62,835 nt of DNA, from assembly GCA_030745875.1 (NCBI GenBank), contig JASLNT010000068.1, positions 1-62,835 on the forward strand, given 5' to 3'. Below the pieces are notes generated by a model. It did not search any database. It saw only the letters and a program-made list of their open reading frames with translations, and was not told the origin of the DNA. This document shows, one piece after another, positions 1-9,405 of the stretch; within the stretch, counting starts at the first letter, position 1, and the number at the start of each line of letters is the position of its first letter. The stretch comes from Phycisphaerae bacterium. Its GTDB lineage: Bacteria > Planctomycetota > Phycisphaerae > SM23-33. Position numbers and translations under genes: made by a program.

Positions 1-56
1 CTCGGCACATCGCGACACAAATAAGAAAGACGCATCTCCTCGCGGGAAGCGTCGAG

Positions 57-140
57 TGGCCCGGGTGGGACTCGAACCCACACGCCCCGGGGGGCAAGGG
101 ATTTTAAGTCCCCAGCGTCTGCCAATTCCGCCACCGGGCC
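57..140 (-). tRNA. tRNA-Leu (anticodon UAA)
   Basis: On the minus strand this folds as a class II tRNA. The 7-bp acceptor stem GGCCCGG/CCGGGCC is followed by discriminator A. The D-arm carries the Leu-like GGAATTGGCAGACGC pattern, the anticodon loop reads CTTAAAA (UAA), there is a long variable arm, and the T-loop is GTTCGAGTC. The length is 84 nt. The bases after the discriminator are CTC, so CCA is not encoded and must be added after transcription. Its 5' end faces the recombinase remnant. Confidence 0.95.
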
Positions 141-223
141 AGCTACTGTGCCACAAGCACTTATGAGGTTGTCTGAGAACCGCCCACTCGCATTTGGGCA
201 GTAGTTCGGCAGACAGCTTCTTA

Positions 224-439
224 TCAAGCCGTCTTTGCAATCTGCTTCATAGCCTTGCGTTGCACATCCAACAGGTCGCCAGTGTAATGCTTTTCGACCA
301 TGGATACAACTGACCACCCGCCAAGGTCTTTGACAGCGTACTTGTCCACACCGGCTCGCTGGGCGAGCGTAGAAGACAATCTACGCAGGCCGGCCAGTTC
401 CTTGCGGCGCAGGTCCTCATCCATTACGGTACTTCGCAA
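224..439 (-). pseudogene. C-terminal remnant of a tyrosine recombinase (integrase)
   Basis: Only about 71 residues remain, corresponding to the end of the catalytic domain of phage/ICE-type tyrosine recombinases. They include an LRR-x-x-STLAQRAGV stretch, a GGW motif (the His/Trp position) and a final EKHYTG holding the presumptive nucleophile Tyr. The His of the usual H-x-x-R box appears as Ala (AGLRR). The N-terminal core-binding domain and first catalytic Arg are absent: the frame runs directly into TonB-receptor sequence on the other strand. It lies 83 bp from tRNA-Leu, a common integration target, so it is read as the residue of an excised or deleted element. Family assignment is by motif only. 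Confidence 0.7.
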
Positions 440-440
440 G

Positions 441-1136
441 GCGGCTCAACAACACGCCTTTGTTCCCGCAGGTGCGATGGGTGCGAACCCGGACCTGTAT
501 ATGTCTCAGATCCTCGATCCCCTGGGAAAGCTGAAGAACGAAGAGACCTGGGCCCTGGAGGCAGGCTACACCGGTCAGATCAACAAGAAGCTCTCCGTTC
601 AGGGAAACCTCTACTATCAGCGTTTCTCGAGATTAATCGGTTTCCACGATCTCAGCAATCCCCTGGGCTTCGGGCAGAGTATCGTACGCCCCAAGAACCT
701 CAACGGCGCGGACTCCTACGGTGCGGAGGCGGAGGTGAAATACAAGGCCGACAAGTGGATGCTCAAAGGATGGTGCGCCCACAACGCTTTCATCACCGAT
801 GACACGCGCCAGGATGTTCGGTCCTACATGCCGGCGGCCTGCAAAATGGGACTCACAGGCAGGGTGTTTCTACCGCAGGACTGGACGATCAACGTCAACT
901 ACCGATACAAGACATCCACGTCTGCAGACAACCTGACGGCAACGACGGACGGAGCATCTTCACATCGAGTCGACCTCGGGGTCTCCAAGGCCATCGACAA
1001 AGGCAACGGCGAGATAATGTTCGGCGTGAGCGACATGTTCCACCGCAACGTGGAAAGCGTTATGGGCATTGACCAGTCAGGCGGTAATGACACGCCGGGT
1101 CGGACCTTCTTCATTCGTCTTCAATGGAAATTCTAG
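441..1136 (+). pseudogene. 3' fragment of a TonB-dependent outer-membrane receptor
   Basis: About 225 C-terminal residues of a TonB-dependent receptor beta-barrel remain. Alternating strands of the type EAGYTGQINKKLSVQGNLYY, WTINVNYRYK and HRVDLGVSKAI are visible, and the protein ends in the aromatic outer-membrane signature FFIRLQWKF. Signal peptide, TonB box, plug and most of the barrel are missing. The open frame continues upstream to about position 300, but those codons are only the antisense of the recombinase remnant, so the real homology begins near 440-460. No start or ribosome-binding site serves the fragment. The next gene overlaps its last 13 bases, suggesting the intact gene once headed an operon with the binding protein and kinase. 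Confidence 0.75.
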
Positions 1137-2215
1137 GCAAGCAACCGGACATGCGCATTCATCGACCTTCAAGGAGTCGCGGTATTCCCCATTCGTCACG
1201 AACGAATGGGCGGCTGCCGGTTCAGATTATTCTGATCGGTGCGGTCGTATTGTGCATGCTTGCATCCGTCCGAGCCGATAACGCCGGAACCGCCAAAACG
1301 CCCACCACCGCCAGTAAGAAACAGCCCGCGCACGCGCCTCCGTCAAAGATACTTGTTGTGCGAACCAGCGACGCCAGACCGTATATCCTGGCAAGCACGG
1401 GCGCGGCTGCCCGATTAGCCAAGATGGGGCACTCGGTGGAAACAGTTGCGCTGGCGGACGTGACCAAAAACTTTCGGAAGCGGGCCGATGGGGTCGCCGC
1501 GACAGTGGCTGTCGGTACGGGCGCCGCCGATTGGATTTGTAAGAACAAGCAACCGACCGACAAACTGATCTACTGCATGGTGGCCGGGAGCGGACAGGCG
1601 AGTCTCAAAGGGCCCAATGTCAGCGGTGTCAGCACGGATGTTCCAATCGCCTCCCAGTTCGCCCTGATTGCCCGGGCCCTGCCGCGAGCCAGGGTCATCG
1701 GAATGCTGTTCTCATCCAAGAGCAAGAAAAGCGTCAAGCATCTCGCCGCCGCCAAATCCGCACTACCGAAAGGATGGAGGATTGTCAGCGTCGACGTCGC
1801 CAGGCACAAATCGCACGCCAACGCCATGTTCACCTTGCTGATCAAAGAGATAGATATCGTCTGGACCTCTCCGGACTCATCCGTCTTCAACTCCCAGTCC
1901 GTTCGCTACCTTCTGCTGACGGCTCTCAAGAAGAAGGTTCCCGTCTTCGGCTTCTCCGCGGGCTTCGTCCGCATCGGCGCTATGTTTGGCGTTAGCGTGA
2001 ACCCGGGCGTTCAGGGCGAGCAGGCGGCCGATATGACCGATCGGGTATTGCAGGTCGCCTCCGGGGCGTCCGGTGTGGAGACCAGGGCTCCGGCGGTAAT
2101 GTACGGCACTGTGGTGAACCTGATTGTAGCCAACCGAATCGGCGTTAACCTTCCGGAGAAACTTGTCAAGTCCGCCGATACCGTGTATCGCCCGAAATCC
2201 AAGGGGGACAAGTGA
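1124..2215 (+). CDS. ABC transporter substrate-binding-like protein (ABC_sub_bind family)
   Basis: A secreted or membrane-anchored protein of 363 residues. A basic N-terminus and a hydrophobic segment (VQIILIGAVVLCMLASV, about residues 33-49) are followed by a two-lobed periplasmic-binding fold. Recognisable features of the ABC_sub_bind (PF04392) family are the ILVVRTSDARPY start of lobe 1, the conserved PRARVIGMLFSSKS stretch, and lobe 2 containing VPVFGFSAGFVRIGAMFGVSV. No permease or ATPase gene is nearby. Instead it sits between a TonB receptor remnant and a hybrid kinase, an arrangement suggesting it feeds a ligand signal to the kinase; that is inference. A start at 1151 is possible; neither start has a strong Shine-Dalgarno. 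Its stop overlaps the kinase start (GTGA). Confidence 0.75.
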   Translation: MEILGKQPDMRIHRPSRSRGIPHSSRTNGRLPVQIILIGAVVLCMLASVRADNAGTAKTPTTASKKQPAHAPPSKILVVRTSDARPYILASTGAAARLAKMGHSVETVALADVTKNFRKRADGVAATVAVGTGAADWICKNKQPTDKLIYCMVAGSGQASLKGPNVSGVSTDVPIASQFALIARALPRARVIGMLFSSKSKKSVKHLAAAKSALPKGWRIVSVDVARHKSHANAMFTLLIKEIDIVWTSPDSSVFNSQSVRYLLLTALKKKVPVFGFSAGFVRIGAMFGVSVNPGVQGEQAADMTDRVLQVASGASGVETRAPAVMYGTVVNLIVANRIGVNLPEKLVKSADTVYRPKSKGDK

Positions 2216-4743
2216 TCATGGTGCGGAAGAAAACAAGACTTTCCCTTGGCGCCAAGGTGACGATTCTGGTTCTGGTGACTGTTCTGGGCGCTGTAGCGGT
2301 GGTGGGAACGGCGATGATGGTCACTAGCGACCGGTTGATCGTCGGGGGAGTCGAAGCGGAAGTCGCTGCTATAACCAATAGCCTTGCCAGTGCATGCGAA
2401 TTGTCTCTGGCCGTCGGTGACACCGACGGTCTCAATCACCTGGTGAAGAACAGCGCCAAACACGAACATACTTTGTTCGCGGCGGTCTACGACAGTTCCG
2501 GGGGACTGCTGTCCAGCGCCGCCCCCGATCAAGCGGCGTGGCGACACTACCGGGAGCACGGTCGAATCGCCGACGGCATGCTTGTTGAACGCGATGTGTC
2601 TATTATGTCGGAATCCTCGGAGGAGGACCTGTCCGGGGTCGATCTGGAGTTGGGTCATTCGCCGGAAAACAGCAAGTCCGTGCAGAAGCCAAAGGTCATT
2701 GGACGTGTCGTATTCTGTCATTCTTTTCAACCGATCCTGGAAGCCAGACAACATCAATGGCGGGTGCTCATCGCAACGGTGGTGTTGGCGGCGTTCATAA
2801 GCATCAGCGCACTGTTCCTGGCGGTCAGGCGATGGACGCGTCGCCTGTATGAGTTGGGCGAAATGGCCAGCATGATGTCTTCGGGTGATCTCGGCGCACG
2901 TTCCCGCAGCGACATGAATGATGAATTGGGGGATATGTCGCGGTCATTCAATGCGATGGCTGACTCCCTGCAGGCCCGCGACGCAGACTTGCGCCTTGCC
3001 AACGAGCAACTCGAAGCCAGAGTCGAGGAACGCACACGCGAACTGAAGCAAGCCAACACCGGACTCGAGCAGGCCATCGAACGCGCCAATCAACTGGCCG
3101 ATGAAGCCGCCGCAGCCACCATCGCCAAGAGCGAGTTCCTGGCCAATATGTCCCATGAAATCCGCACGCCGATGAATGGCGTACTCGGAATGACCGGGCT
3201 TCTGCTGGACACCGAACTGACCGACGAGCAGCAGGACTATACTGAGATCGTCCGCACGTGCGGCGACCAACTCCTGACGCTGATCAACGACATCCTGGAT
3301 TTCTCGAAGATCGAGGCCGGTAAGCTGGACATCGAGACGATCGACTTCGATCTCCGCACGGCCGTGGAGGAAACGGGCGACATCCTGATAGGGAAGATCC
3401 GGGATAAGGGTCTCGAATTCTCGTGTTTTGTCGATCCGAAGACACCGTTTATGCTGCGGGGCGATCCCGGGCGACTGCGACAGGTGCTTATCAATCTGGC
3501 CAACAACGCCATCAAGTTCACCGAGACCGGAGAGGTGGAGATTTCGGTGGCTCTTGAGGCCCAAACCGATACGCAGGCGACGATCCGTTGTGCGGTTCGC
3601 GATACGGGAATCGGCATCCCGCCCGATGGGATGGAGCGATTGTTCCAGTCATTCTCCCAGGTCGACACCTCCACGACCCGCAAGTACGGCGGGACAGGCC
3701 TTGGCCTGGCGATCTCCAAGCAGATCGTCGAACTGATGGGCGGACAGATCGGCGTCGAGAGCACCCAGGGCTCCGGTTCGACGTTCTGGTTCACTGCCGT
3801 TCTTGACAAACAATCGATCGATTCGCCCCAGGAGCCTGTCGAGTTGGGAGACATCAGGGGTTCCCGTGTGCTGGTGGTGGACGACAACGCCACGAACCGA
3901 CGGGGCCTTCGAGCATACCTGTCTGCGTGGGGCTGTGAATCCACCGAGGTCGCCCTCGCCGACGAGGCAATGGTTGCGCTGCGGAAAGCAGTCGATGAAG
4001 GCGACCCGTTCCAAATCGTCCTGCTGGACAACCAGATGCCCGGAATGGACGGTGAGACTCTCGGCCGGAAGATCAAGGCCGATCCGCAATTATCCGATGT
4101 GCCTCTGGTTATGCTGACCTCAACAGCGCAGCGCGGCGACGCCAAGCGTATGCATGAAGCCGGATTTGCGGCGTATCTGACCAAGCCTGTCAAACAGTCG
4201 CAACTGCTCGACTGCCTGCGAACGGTCACGGGCAAGTCAGGAGATTCCGATTGGACTCCTTCGGAGACCATAGTCACCCGCCACTCAATCACTGAAGATC
4301 GCAAGCGGCGCCTCCGCATCCTTCTGGCGGAGGACAACATCATGAACCAGAAGATCGCACTGCATTTTCTCGAATCGAAACTCGGATACAGCGCCGATGT
4401 GGCGGCCAACGGGACCGAGGCGATCGAATCGCTTTCCCGCCAGTATTACGACCTGGTCCTCATGGACTGCCAGATGCCCGAAATGGATGGATACGAAGCC
4501 ACACGGGCTATTCGAGACCCCAACTCGTCCGTTCTGAACCACAGCATCCCCGTCATCGCAATGACCGCCAACGCAATGAAGGGCGACCGCGAGAAATGCC
4601 TGGAAGCCGGCATGGACGACTATGTCGCCAAGCCCATCAAGATCCAGGGCCTTGCCGAGGCCATTGAGAGGAATCTGCCAAATCCAGATCGCAAGGATCT
4701 TCTGGGGCGAAACAGTGAGACGAACGCAGCGCCGGAAGAATAA
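2212..4743 (+). CDS. Hybrid sensor histidine kinase with two receiver domains
   Basis: A membrane sensor kinase of 843 residues. TM1 (about 14-38) and TM2 (about 183-204) bracket a periplasmic sensor region. A HAMP linker and coiled coil precede a HisKA domain with phosphoacceptor His315 in [10 protein letters not shown]. The HATPase domain has the N-box [10 protein letters not shown]1 DTGIGIP and G2 GGTGLGL. Receiver 1 carries Asp606 ([11 protein letters not shown]) and receiver 2 Asp752 ([11 protein letters not shown]), each with upstream acidic residues and a downstream Lys. There is no HPt or DNA-binding output domain, so a separate phosphotransfer partner is expected. Start is GTG at 2212 or ATG at 2218, both behind AAGGGGG. 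Translational overlap with the binding-protein gene implies co-expression and shared signalling. Confidence 0.93.
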   Translation: MIMVRKKTRLSLGAKVTILVLVTVLGAVAVVGTAMMVTSDRLIVGGVEAEVAAITNSLASACELSLAVGDTDGLNHLVKNSAKHEHTLFAAVYDSSGGLLSSAAPDQAAWRHYREHGRIADGMLVERDVSIMSESSEEDLSGVDLELGHSPENSKSVQKPKVIGRVVFCHSFQPILEARQHQWRVLIATVVLAAFISISALFLAVRRWTRRLYELGEMASMMSSGDLGARSRSDMNDELGDMSRSFNAMADSLQARDADLRLANEQLEARVEERTRELKQANTGLEQAIERANQLADEAAAATIAKSEFLANMSHEIRTPMNGVLGMTGLLLDTELTDEQQDYTEIVRTCGDQLLTLINDILDFSKIEAGKLDIETIDFDLRTAVEETGDILIGKIRDKGLEFSCFVDPKTPFMLRGDPGRLRQVLINLANNAIKFTETGEVEISVALEAQTDTQATIRCAVRDTGIGIPPDGMERLFQSFSQVDTSTTRKYGGTGLGLAISKQIVELMGGQIGVESTQGSGSTFWFTAVLDKQSIDSPQEPVELGDIRGSRVLVVDDNATNRRGLRAYLSAWGCESTEVALADEAMVALRKAVDEGDPFQIVLLDNQMPGMDGETLGRKIKADPQLSDVPLVMLTSTAQRGDAKRMHEAGFAAYLTKPVKQSQLLDCLRTVTGKSGDSDWTPSETIVTRHSITEDRKRRLRILLAEDNIMNQKIALHFLESKLGYSADVAANGTEAIESLSRQYYDLVLMDCQMPEMDGYEATRAIRDPNSSVLNHSIPVIAMTANAMKGDREKCLEAGMDDYVAKPIKIQGLAEAIERNLPNPDRKDLLGRNSETNAAPEE

Positions 4744-5178
4744 CCCCCCTGGCGAGACATCCGCCGAACGCCCCCCACGAGCGCCGTGTGCGTAAACTGA
4801 TGGTCCTTTCTGCCTGTGGAGCGAACCGGCGTTTGTTCCCACAACGCTTTGAAGGTCTCTCCCGCCGGTGGACGCACGCCGGAATCAACGATCTCCACCC
4901 AAGTCAACTTTGAGAGCCTCGCCAGCCTGAAAGAACCGGACCCCGCCGCAACAGCGGTCCAAGCCAGGCTGGGGCGAGCCGAGGGAATTCTATTGTTTTT
5001 TTCTTGACAGATTGGCCTTCCATACTAGAATCGCCAATGCTCAAGCTCAAGCTCGCTCGGGGCCCATCAAAGATACTCGTCTTTCCGAGAGATGGATGGT
5101 GCTCGCCCATTCGCTCCGCACGGAGTGAATTCAACATTTGCGGGGTATCCCGCGAAAGAAAGAAGGAGATTGTCTGTC
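4744..5178 (+). other. Intergenic region and leader upstream of a PEP-CTERM gene
   Basis: About 435 bases without a supported gene. The only clear signal is the promoter at 5004-5031, followed by a leader of roughly 140 nt ending in the AAGGAG ribosome-binding site. Short frames here lack starts, Shine-Dalgarno sites and recognisable content. Confidence 0.5.
5004..5031 (+). promoter_or_regulatory. Sigma70-type promoter for the PEP-CTERM gene
   Basis: A perfect TTGACA -35 box (5004-5009), a 16-bp spacer, then TAGAAT (5026-5031, five of six matches to TATAAT). A T-rich tract lies just upstream. Transcription would start near 5038, giving a leader of about 140 nt. Confidence 0.7.
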
Positions 5179-6072
5179 ATGAAAAAGGGACCATTATTAT
5201 CGATGTCGGTTGCTCATGCGCAGCACGATGAGCAGAAACGAAGGTCAGGTGCTGTTAATGTTCGAAAACTCCCATTTGCTGCAAAGACCAGAGGACTTCA
5301 CGTCGTCGCCGCCTGCTTCATGGTGATGGTGATGGGCCTCGGGCAAGATACGCTGCATGCCTCGGTCATAGACACGCCCAGCATTATGGCCTTGCCGTCG
5401 GGCATGACCGGATCGGGCAACGGTACTGTCGACCTGCGGATGTTCACCTTCTCCGGCAGCGAGATCAAGAACCAGGTGGGATCATTTAACGGGGACAACG
5501 GAAACAACACCCTACCGAACTCAGGCGGAGCGGAGGTGTCGTTGTTTGACGAATCTTATGTCACAACAGCCGGCGAGTTGAAAGCCTTCTACGACCTCAA
5601 TTTCCCAACGGCGTCCATCCCGGAAATACTGCTGTTCCTGGACATCAGCGAGACCGGCGGCGGCGAACCGAACAATAGGTTGGTGAAATTGGATATTATT
5701 CTGAATCCTGCGACTATCCAGGGCGGTCCCGACGCATCGGGCGACGTATCCAGTGACGAGCAGGCCGCGATCAACCAGGTATACACGGGCGGAACAAAAA
5801 TTGCGTACCTTGATCCGGAACCCGCAGACAACCTGCCTGTGAACAGCCAAGGCGCCGGTTTCGCAGATTACGCTATCTTCACGGGGGTTGATCCATACGC
5901 TCTAGCCGACAGCGACGTGCTGTTGTTCAATATCAGCATGGACACCCTCAGCAACGGCTCGGAAGAAATATTCCTCAGCGGGACGTATGGGAGCATAATC
6001 CCCGAGCCGGCGACAATGTCGTTATTGGCCTTTGGCGGCCTGGTCGCACTACGCCGACGAAGGAATCGCTAA
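5179..6072 (+). CDS. PEP-CTERM sorting-domain secreted protein
   Basis: A 297-residue exported protein of unknown function. It has an unusually long basic N-terminal region before the hydrophobic segment VVAACFMVMVMGL, a beta-rich Gly/Asn/Asp-rich body, and a C-terminal sorting signal PEPATMSLLAFGGLVAL followed by RRRRNR. In other bacteria such tails direct processing and anchoring by an exosortase; no exosortase lies in the window. The start at 5179 was chosen because AAGGAG (5163-5168) sits directly upstream; the open frame extends 29 codons further without a site. It has its own promoter and converges on the LRR PEP-CTERM gene. Confidence 0.85.
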   Translation: MKKGPLLSMSVAHAQHDEQKRRSGAVNVRKLPFAAKTRGLHVVAACFMVMVMGLGQDTLHASVIDTPSIMALPSGMTGSGNGTVDLRMFTFSGSEIKNQVGSFNGDNGNNTLPNSGGAEVSLFDESYVTTAGELKAFYDLNFPTASIPEILLFLDISETGGGEPNNRLVKLDIILNPATIQGGPDASGDVSSDEQAAINQVYTGGTKIAYLDPEPADNLPVNSQGAGFADYAIFTGVDPYALADSDVLLFNISMDTLSNGSEEIFLSGTYGSIIPEPATMSLLAFGGLVALRRRRNR

Positions 6073-6099
6073 TACAGCAACAGACACACTCGCGGGCGT

Positions 6100-6122
6100 G
6101 GGGCTGGAACGGTTTCAGCCCC
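6100..6122. terminator. Hairpin between convergent genes
   Basis: GGGGCTG (6100-6106) pairs with CAGCCCC (6116-6122) across a 9-nt loop, in the 59-bp gap between two convergent stop codons. It has no strong T-tract on either strand, so a bidirectional terminator role is plausible but not proven. Confidence 0.45.
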
Positions 6123-6131
6123 ATCGCCCCG

Positions 6132-7697
6132 TTATTGAAGTTGCCCGGACGCCCCACGTCTCGGCCGCCTCAGCATCGTCAGTACGCCCAGGGCGAACAC
6201 CCCCAGTGTCGCCGGTTCCGGAATCGAAACAAAATCCGTATCCTCCAGACCACCGACGGCGCCCAGCTTCAATCCGATCGTGTAAGTCCCCCCGACCTCC
6301 CACCCCAAAGCGCCTGACCAGTACGAAAACGGAATGGCCGCCCTTTCGCCCGAAGCGTCGTCATACTGACCGTCGCCATCGAGATCCCACAACCATGATG
6401 TTATCGTGGTCTCAGCGGCCGACAGGCTTCCGTCCAATATAAAGTCCCGACCTGCAACCAGTCCAAACGTGCCGGTCGCATTGGCGCTGGCTCGATCATA
6501 CATTAGTCTGACTCGTGAGTTATTGGCGATTATCAGCGGAATGTACGTGTCATAGTCGGCTTGGTTCAGGCGATTGTCGCGCAGGTCCAGATTGTACAGC
6601 GTAGTCATATTCTGCAGCGGGGACAGGTCGCTGATCTGATTATCCCGCAGGATCAGAGTCTGCATCTTTGTCATATTGTGCATGACCGAGATGTCGCTTA
6701 CGTGATTCTCCGCCAGATACAGGTTCTTCATTGCAGTCATATTCTGCAGCGCTGCGATATCGCTGATCTGATTGCCCTGCAGATCCAGAGACCATAGCTT
6801 TGTCTTGCCTTGCAGCACAGCGATGTCGCTGATTTGATTGTTGCGAGCGTGCAGAGTGTCCAGTTCGGTCATATTCTGAAGCGGCGTGATGTCGCTGACC
6901 TGATTATCGCCAAAGCTCAGCAGTTTCAGGTGCGTCATGTTCCGCACGGCGGCAATATCGCTGATCTGGTTAAGCGACAGGGTCAGATAGCGCATGGCGG
7001 TCATATTCTGCAACGGCGTGATGTCGCCGATCTGGTTTCTCGATATCGCCAGATTCGTTATCTTCGTCAGGTTCGTCAGCGGCGTGACGTCGCTGACTGC
7101 ATTGTCGTACAGCGTCAGATACGTGAGGTTCGTGAGGTTTTGAACCGGCGTGATGTCGCTGATGTCGTCATTACCGGCCAGGAGCAGAGTCTGCAGATTC
7201 GTCAGGTTCCGCACGGCCGAGATATCCCTGATGTCATTGAAGTACGCCCACAGTTGCGTCAGTTTCGTCAGATTCTGAACTGGAGTGATATCAACGATAT
7301 CGTTGTTCTCCATGTTAAGCTGCGTCAGATTCGTCAAGTTCTGCAGAGGTGTGATGTTGCTGATCCGATCGTTGTGCAGCCAGAGGGTCGACAGCTTTGT
7401 CAGGTTCTGCAGCGGAGTGATATCGCTAAGGTCCTTGTTGTGATTAAGGTATAGATTCGTCAAATTGAGACCGTAGTCAACGCCCTGCAGGTTGGTGATG
7501 TTTTTGGACGCGGCGCGAAGCGTTCCCAGGGTCAGCATGTTCGCGTCGGTGATTGGAGTTGGCGCCGCAATGCCCAACTCCGATCGCACCGCCGCCTCCA
7601 GACCGGCGTCGGGAAAGGTCACACCAGCCCCAAACGCGTTTCCGACCAACAGCGCAGGACATCCCAGAACAAGCGTAACAACGCACATCGTTTTCAT
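6132..7697 (-). CDS. Leucine-rich-repeat protein with PEP-CTERM tail
   Basis: A secreted protein of 521 residues. The signal peptide (KTMCVVTLVLGCPALLVGNA) is followed by about 14 tandem 22-residue repeats of the internalin/SDS22 type, consensus LTxLxxLxLxxNxISDITPLQN. Then comes a PKD-like segment (SWLWDLDGDGQYDD) and a C-terminal PEPATLGVFALGVLTML-RR sorting signal. The repeats are visible in DNA as 66-bp periodicity. Such LRRs normally form curved protein-binding surfaces, so an extracellular adhesion or matrix role is inferred. The start at 7697 has AAAGGG upstream; the frame extends 64 codons further without signal-peptide character. Frames on the opposite strand in this region are shadows of the repeats. 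Confidence 0.9.
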   Translation of the reverse strand: MKTMCVVTLVLGCPALLVGNAFGAGVTFPDAGLEAAVRSELGIAAPTPITDANMLTLGTLRAASKNITNLQGVDYGLNLTNLYLNHNKDLSDITPLQNLTKLSTLWLHNDRISNITPLQNLTNLTQLNMENNDIVDITPVQNLTKLTQLWAYFNDIRDISAVRNLTNLQTLLLAGNDDISDITPVQNLTNLTYLTLYDNAVSDVTPLTNLTKITNLAISRNQIGDITPLQNMTAMRYLTLSLNQISDIAAVRNMTHLKLLSFGDNQVSDITPLQNMTELDTLHARNNQISDIAVLQGKTKLWSLDLQGNQISDIAALQNMTAMKNLYLAENHVSDISVMHNMTKMQTLILRDNQISDLSPLQNMTTLYNLDLRDNRLNQADYDTYIPLIIANNSRVRLMYDRASANATGTFGLVAGRDFILDGSLSAAETTITSWLWDLDGDGQYDDASGERAAIPFSYWSGALGWEVGGTYTIGLKLGAVGGLEDTDFVSIPEPATLGVFALGVLTMLRRPRRGASGQLQ

Positions 7698-8017
7698 CGC
7701 AAAACCCTTTCTCGTAAGTAGACACCGAAATCGCCAACGATGGGAACTTGGCCGGTGCGGGCCTTGCGCAGGAAAGAAAACGTATGAGCGATAACGCCCC
7801 TGCCTCATTTTAGATTCGACCGGCTCAGGTCGAATTCGGCTCCGCCGCTCCCTAAGCGAACTAGAGCAATACGCAGTATACCGGAACATCCCGATTCGCC
7901 AAAGACAAAACCGGAAAATCCCCTATCGGCCCGCTTGGAACGAGCGAAAGTATCATATGAGAATTACTATGTTGTCGATGGATGTTATGGGACTAGAATG
8001 AGTTGGGAGTTAATTGT
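7698..8017. other. Divergent intergenic region with weak promoter for pnt
   Basis: About 320 bases between the divergent LRR and pntAA genes. On the plus strand TTGTCG (7972-7977), a 16-bp spacer and TAGAAT (7994-7999) form a plausible promoter, but the start point would fall almost on the GGGAG ribosome-binding site at 8005-8009, so an upstream promoter may be used instead. No gene or RNA is recognised. Confidence 0.35.
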
Positions 8018-9121
8018 ATGAAGATAGCAGTGTTGAGTGAAACTCGCGATGCGGAGAGGCGGGTGGCGATTGTTCCTGAGACTGTCGGAGCCCTGGTTCG
8101 GCGCGGGCTGGAGATCATCGTTCAGAGCGGCGCGGGAGTCGGGGCGTTCTTTTCCGATGAGGATTACGAATCCGCCGGAGCTTCGATTGCAGCCGACAGC
8201 GCCCAAACCGCAAACGGGGCTGATATTGTTGTAAAGATCGCCCCGCCGGATCCCAGCGAACTGGACGTCCTCAGCAGCGGGCAGATTCTTGTCTGCGTGC
8301 TGGCTCCGGACGGAAACGAAGAATTGGCGGGTCAACTGGCGTCGGGCGGCGTGACAAGTTTCGCGCTGGACTCCATGCCGCGGATAACGCGGGCTCAGGC
8401 TATGGACGTACTGTCGAGCCAAAGCACTGTCGCCGGGTATCGGGCGGTGCTGCTGGCGGCCGGGGCGATGGGTGTGATGGCGCCGATGATGATGACCGCC
8501 GCGGGAACCATCAGACCCGCAAACGCCCTGGTGATCGGGGCCGGCGTCGCCGGACTGCAGGCAATCGCAACAGCCAAACGTCTGGGAGCGGTCGTCACCG
8601 CGGTGGACGTTCGACCGGCTGCTCGCGAGCAGGTCGAAAGTCTCGGAGCCAAATTCATCCCCATGGAGGTCGATCACGGCGCAGAAGACTCCGGCGGATA
8701 CGCCGCCGATCTCGGAGCCGACTTCTATCGGGCCGAGCAGGAAATAATCGCCCCGTTCACGAAGAAAGCCCACTTCATCATAACAACCGCCATGATACCG
8801 GGACGCCCGGCGCCGGTGCTGATCACGGAACAGATGGTAAGCAACATGAAACCCGGCGCGGTGATAGTTGACCTGGCCGCGCCCGCAGGCGGAAACTGTC
8901 AGGTCAGCCGTCCGGGCGAGACCATCCAACGCAACAACGTGACTATCCACGCACCGCTGAACCTTCCGTCCGACATCCCTGTCGACGCGTCATCAATGTT
9001 CTCGTCGAATCTCGCCGCGTTCATCGGCGAATTGCTGGATGAGGACGGTGAGCTGAACATCGATCTGGAAAACGAAATCATCAAGGGAACTCTTGTAACC
9101 CACGAGGGCCAATCACTATGA
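8018..9121 (+). CDS. pntAA: NAD(P) transhydrogenase alpha subunit, soluble domain (PntAA)
   Basis: The NAD(H)-binding domain I of proton-translocating transhydrogenase, which transfers hydride between NADH and NADP+ using the proton gradient. The 367-residue protein shows the AlaDH/PNT N-terminal motif (VLSETRDAERRVAIVPETV) and a Rossmann fold with VIGAGVAGLQAIATAKRLGA plus the acidic end VTAVDVRP. The first subunit ends before the membrane helices, as in three-gene (split alpha) systems of alphaproteobacterial type. The start at 8018 has GGGAG 8 nt upstream. It overlaps pntAB by four bases (ATGA), indicating translational coupling. Confidence 0.96.
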   Translation: MKIAVLSETRDAERRVAIVPETVGALVRRGLEIIVQSGAGVGAFFSDEDYESAGASIAADSAQTANGADIVVKIAPPDPSELDVLSSGQILVCVLAPDGNEELAGQLASGGVTSFALDSMPRITRAQAMDVLSSQSTVAGYRAVLLAAGAMGVMAPMMMTAAGTIRPANALVIGAGVAGLQAIATAKRLGAVVTAVDVRPAAREQVESLGAKFIPMEVDHGAEDSGGYAADLGADFYRAEQEIIAPFTKKAHFIITTAMIPGRPAPVLITEQMVSNMKPGAVIVDLAAPAGGNCQVSRPGETIQRNNVTIHAPLNLPSDIPVDASSMFSSNLAAFIGELLDEDGELNIDLENEIIKGTLVTHEGQSL

Positions 9122-9399
9122 CAGTAGCAATCGCGATAACCATTTTTGTGTTGGCGCTGTTCGTGGGGGTCGAAGTGATCACCAAAGTGCCCACGCAGCT
9201 GCACACCCCGCTGATGAGCGGGTCGAACGCGATAAGCGGGATTACGATTATCGGAGCGTTACTCGCCGCGGGGTCCGGCGGATGGGCGGCGGGACTGTTC
9301 GGAATGCTCGCGGTGACCGCGGCGATGATCAACGTGGTGGGCGGATACATGGTCACTGACCGCATGTTGGGAATGTTCAGCCGAAAGAAGAAGGGGTAA
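9118..9399 (+). CDS. pntAB: NAD(P) transhydrogenase alpha subunit, membrane part (PntAB)
   Basis: A 93-residue protein carrying the first membrane segments of the proton channel. Three hydrophobic helices are visible, with the conserved stretch LHTPLMSGSNAISGI between helices 1 and 2 and a basic end (SRKKKG). It overlaps pntAA by four bases and is followed after 6 bp by pntB, so the three subunits are co-translated and assemble as one complex. Confidence 0.95.
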   Translation: MTVAIAITIFVLALFVGVEVITKVPTQLHTPLMSGSNAISGITIIGALLAAGSGGWAAGLFGMLAVTAAMINVVGGYMVTDRMLGMFSRKKKG

Positions 9400-9405
9400 T
9401 CGCTC

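Noticed and set aside
1..1136. Prophage or intact integrative element at tRNA-Leu
   Set aside because: Only a recombinase tail is present; no structural, replication or conjugation genes and no second att site were seen.
4830..4842. 13-mer CGTTTGTTCCCAC shared by both PEP-CTERM upstream regions (also 45515-45527)
   Set aside because: About 30 chance 13-mer matches are expected in a window of this size, and the distances to the start codons differ greatly.
6561..7454. Long plus-strand frames with 22-residue periodicity
   Set aside because: They are exact antisense shadows of the 66-bp LRR coding repeats; no start signals or family features.
6560..7480. Regular 66-bp repeats that might suggest a CRISPR-like array
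   Set aside because: The period is 66 bp with coding-level variation and encodes leucine-rich repeats; no spacers or cas genes.
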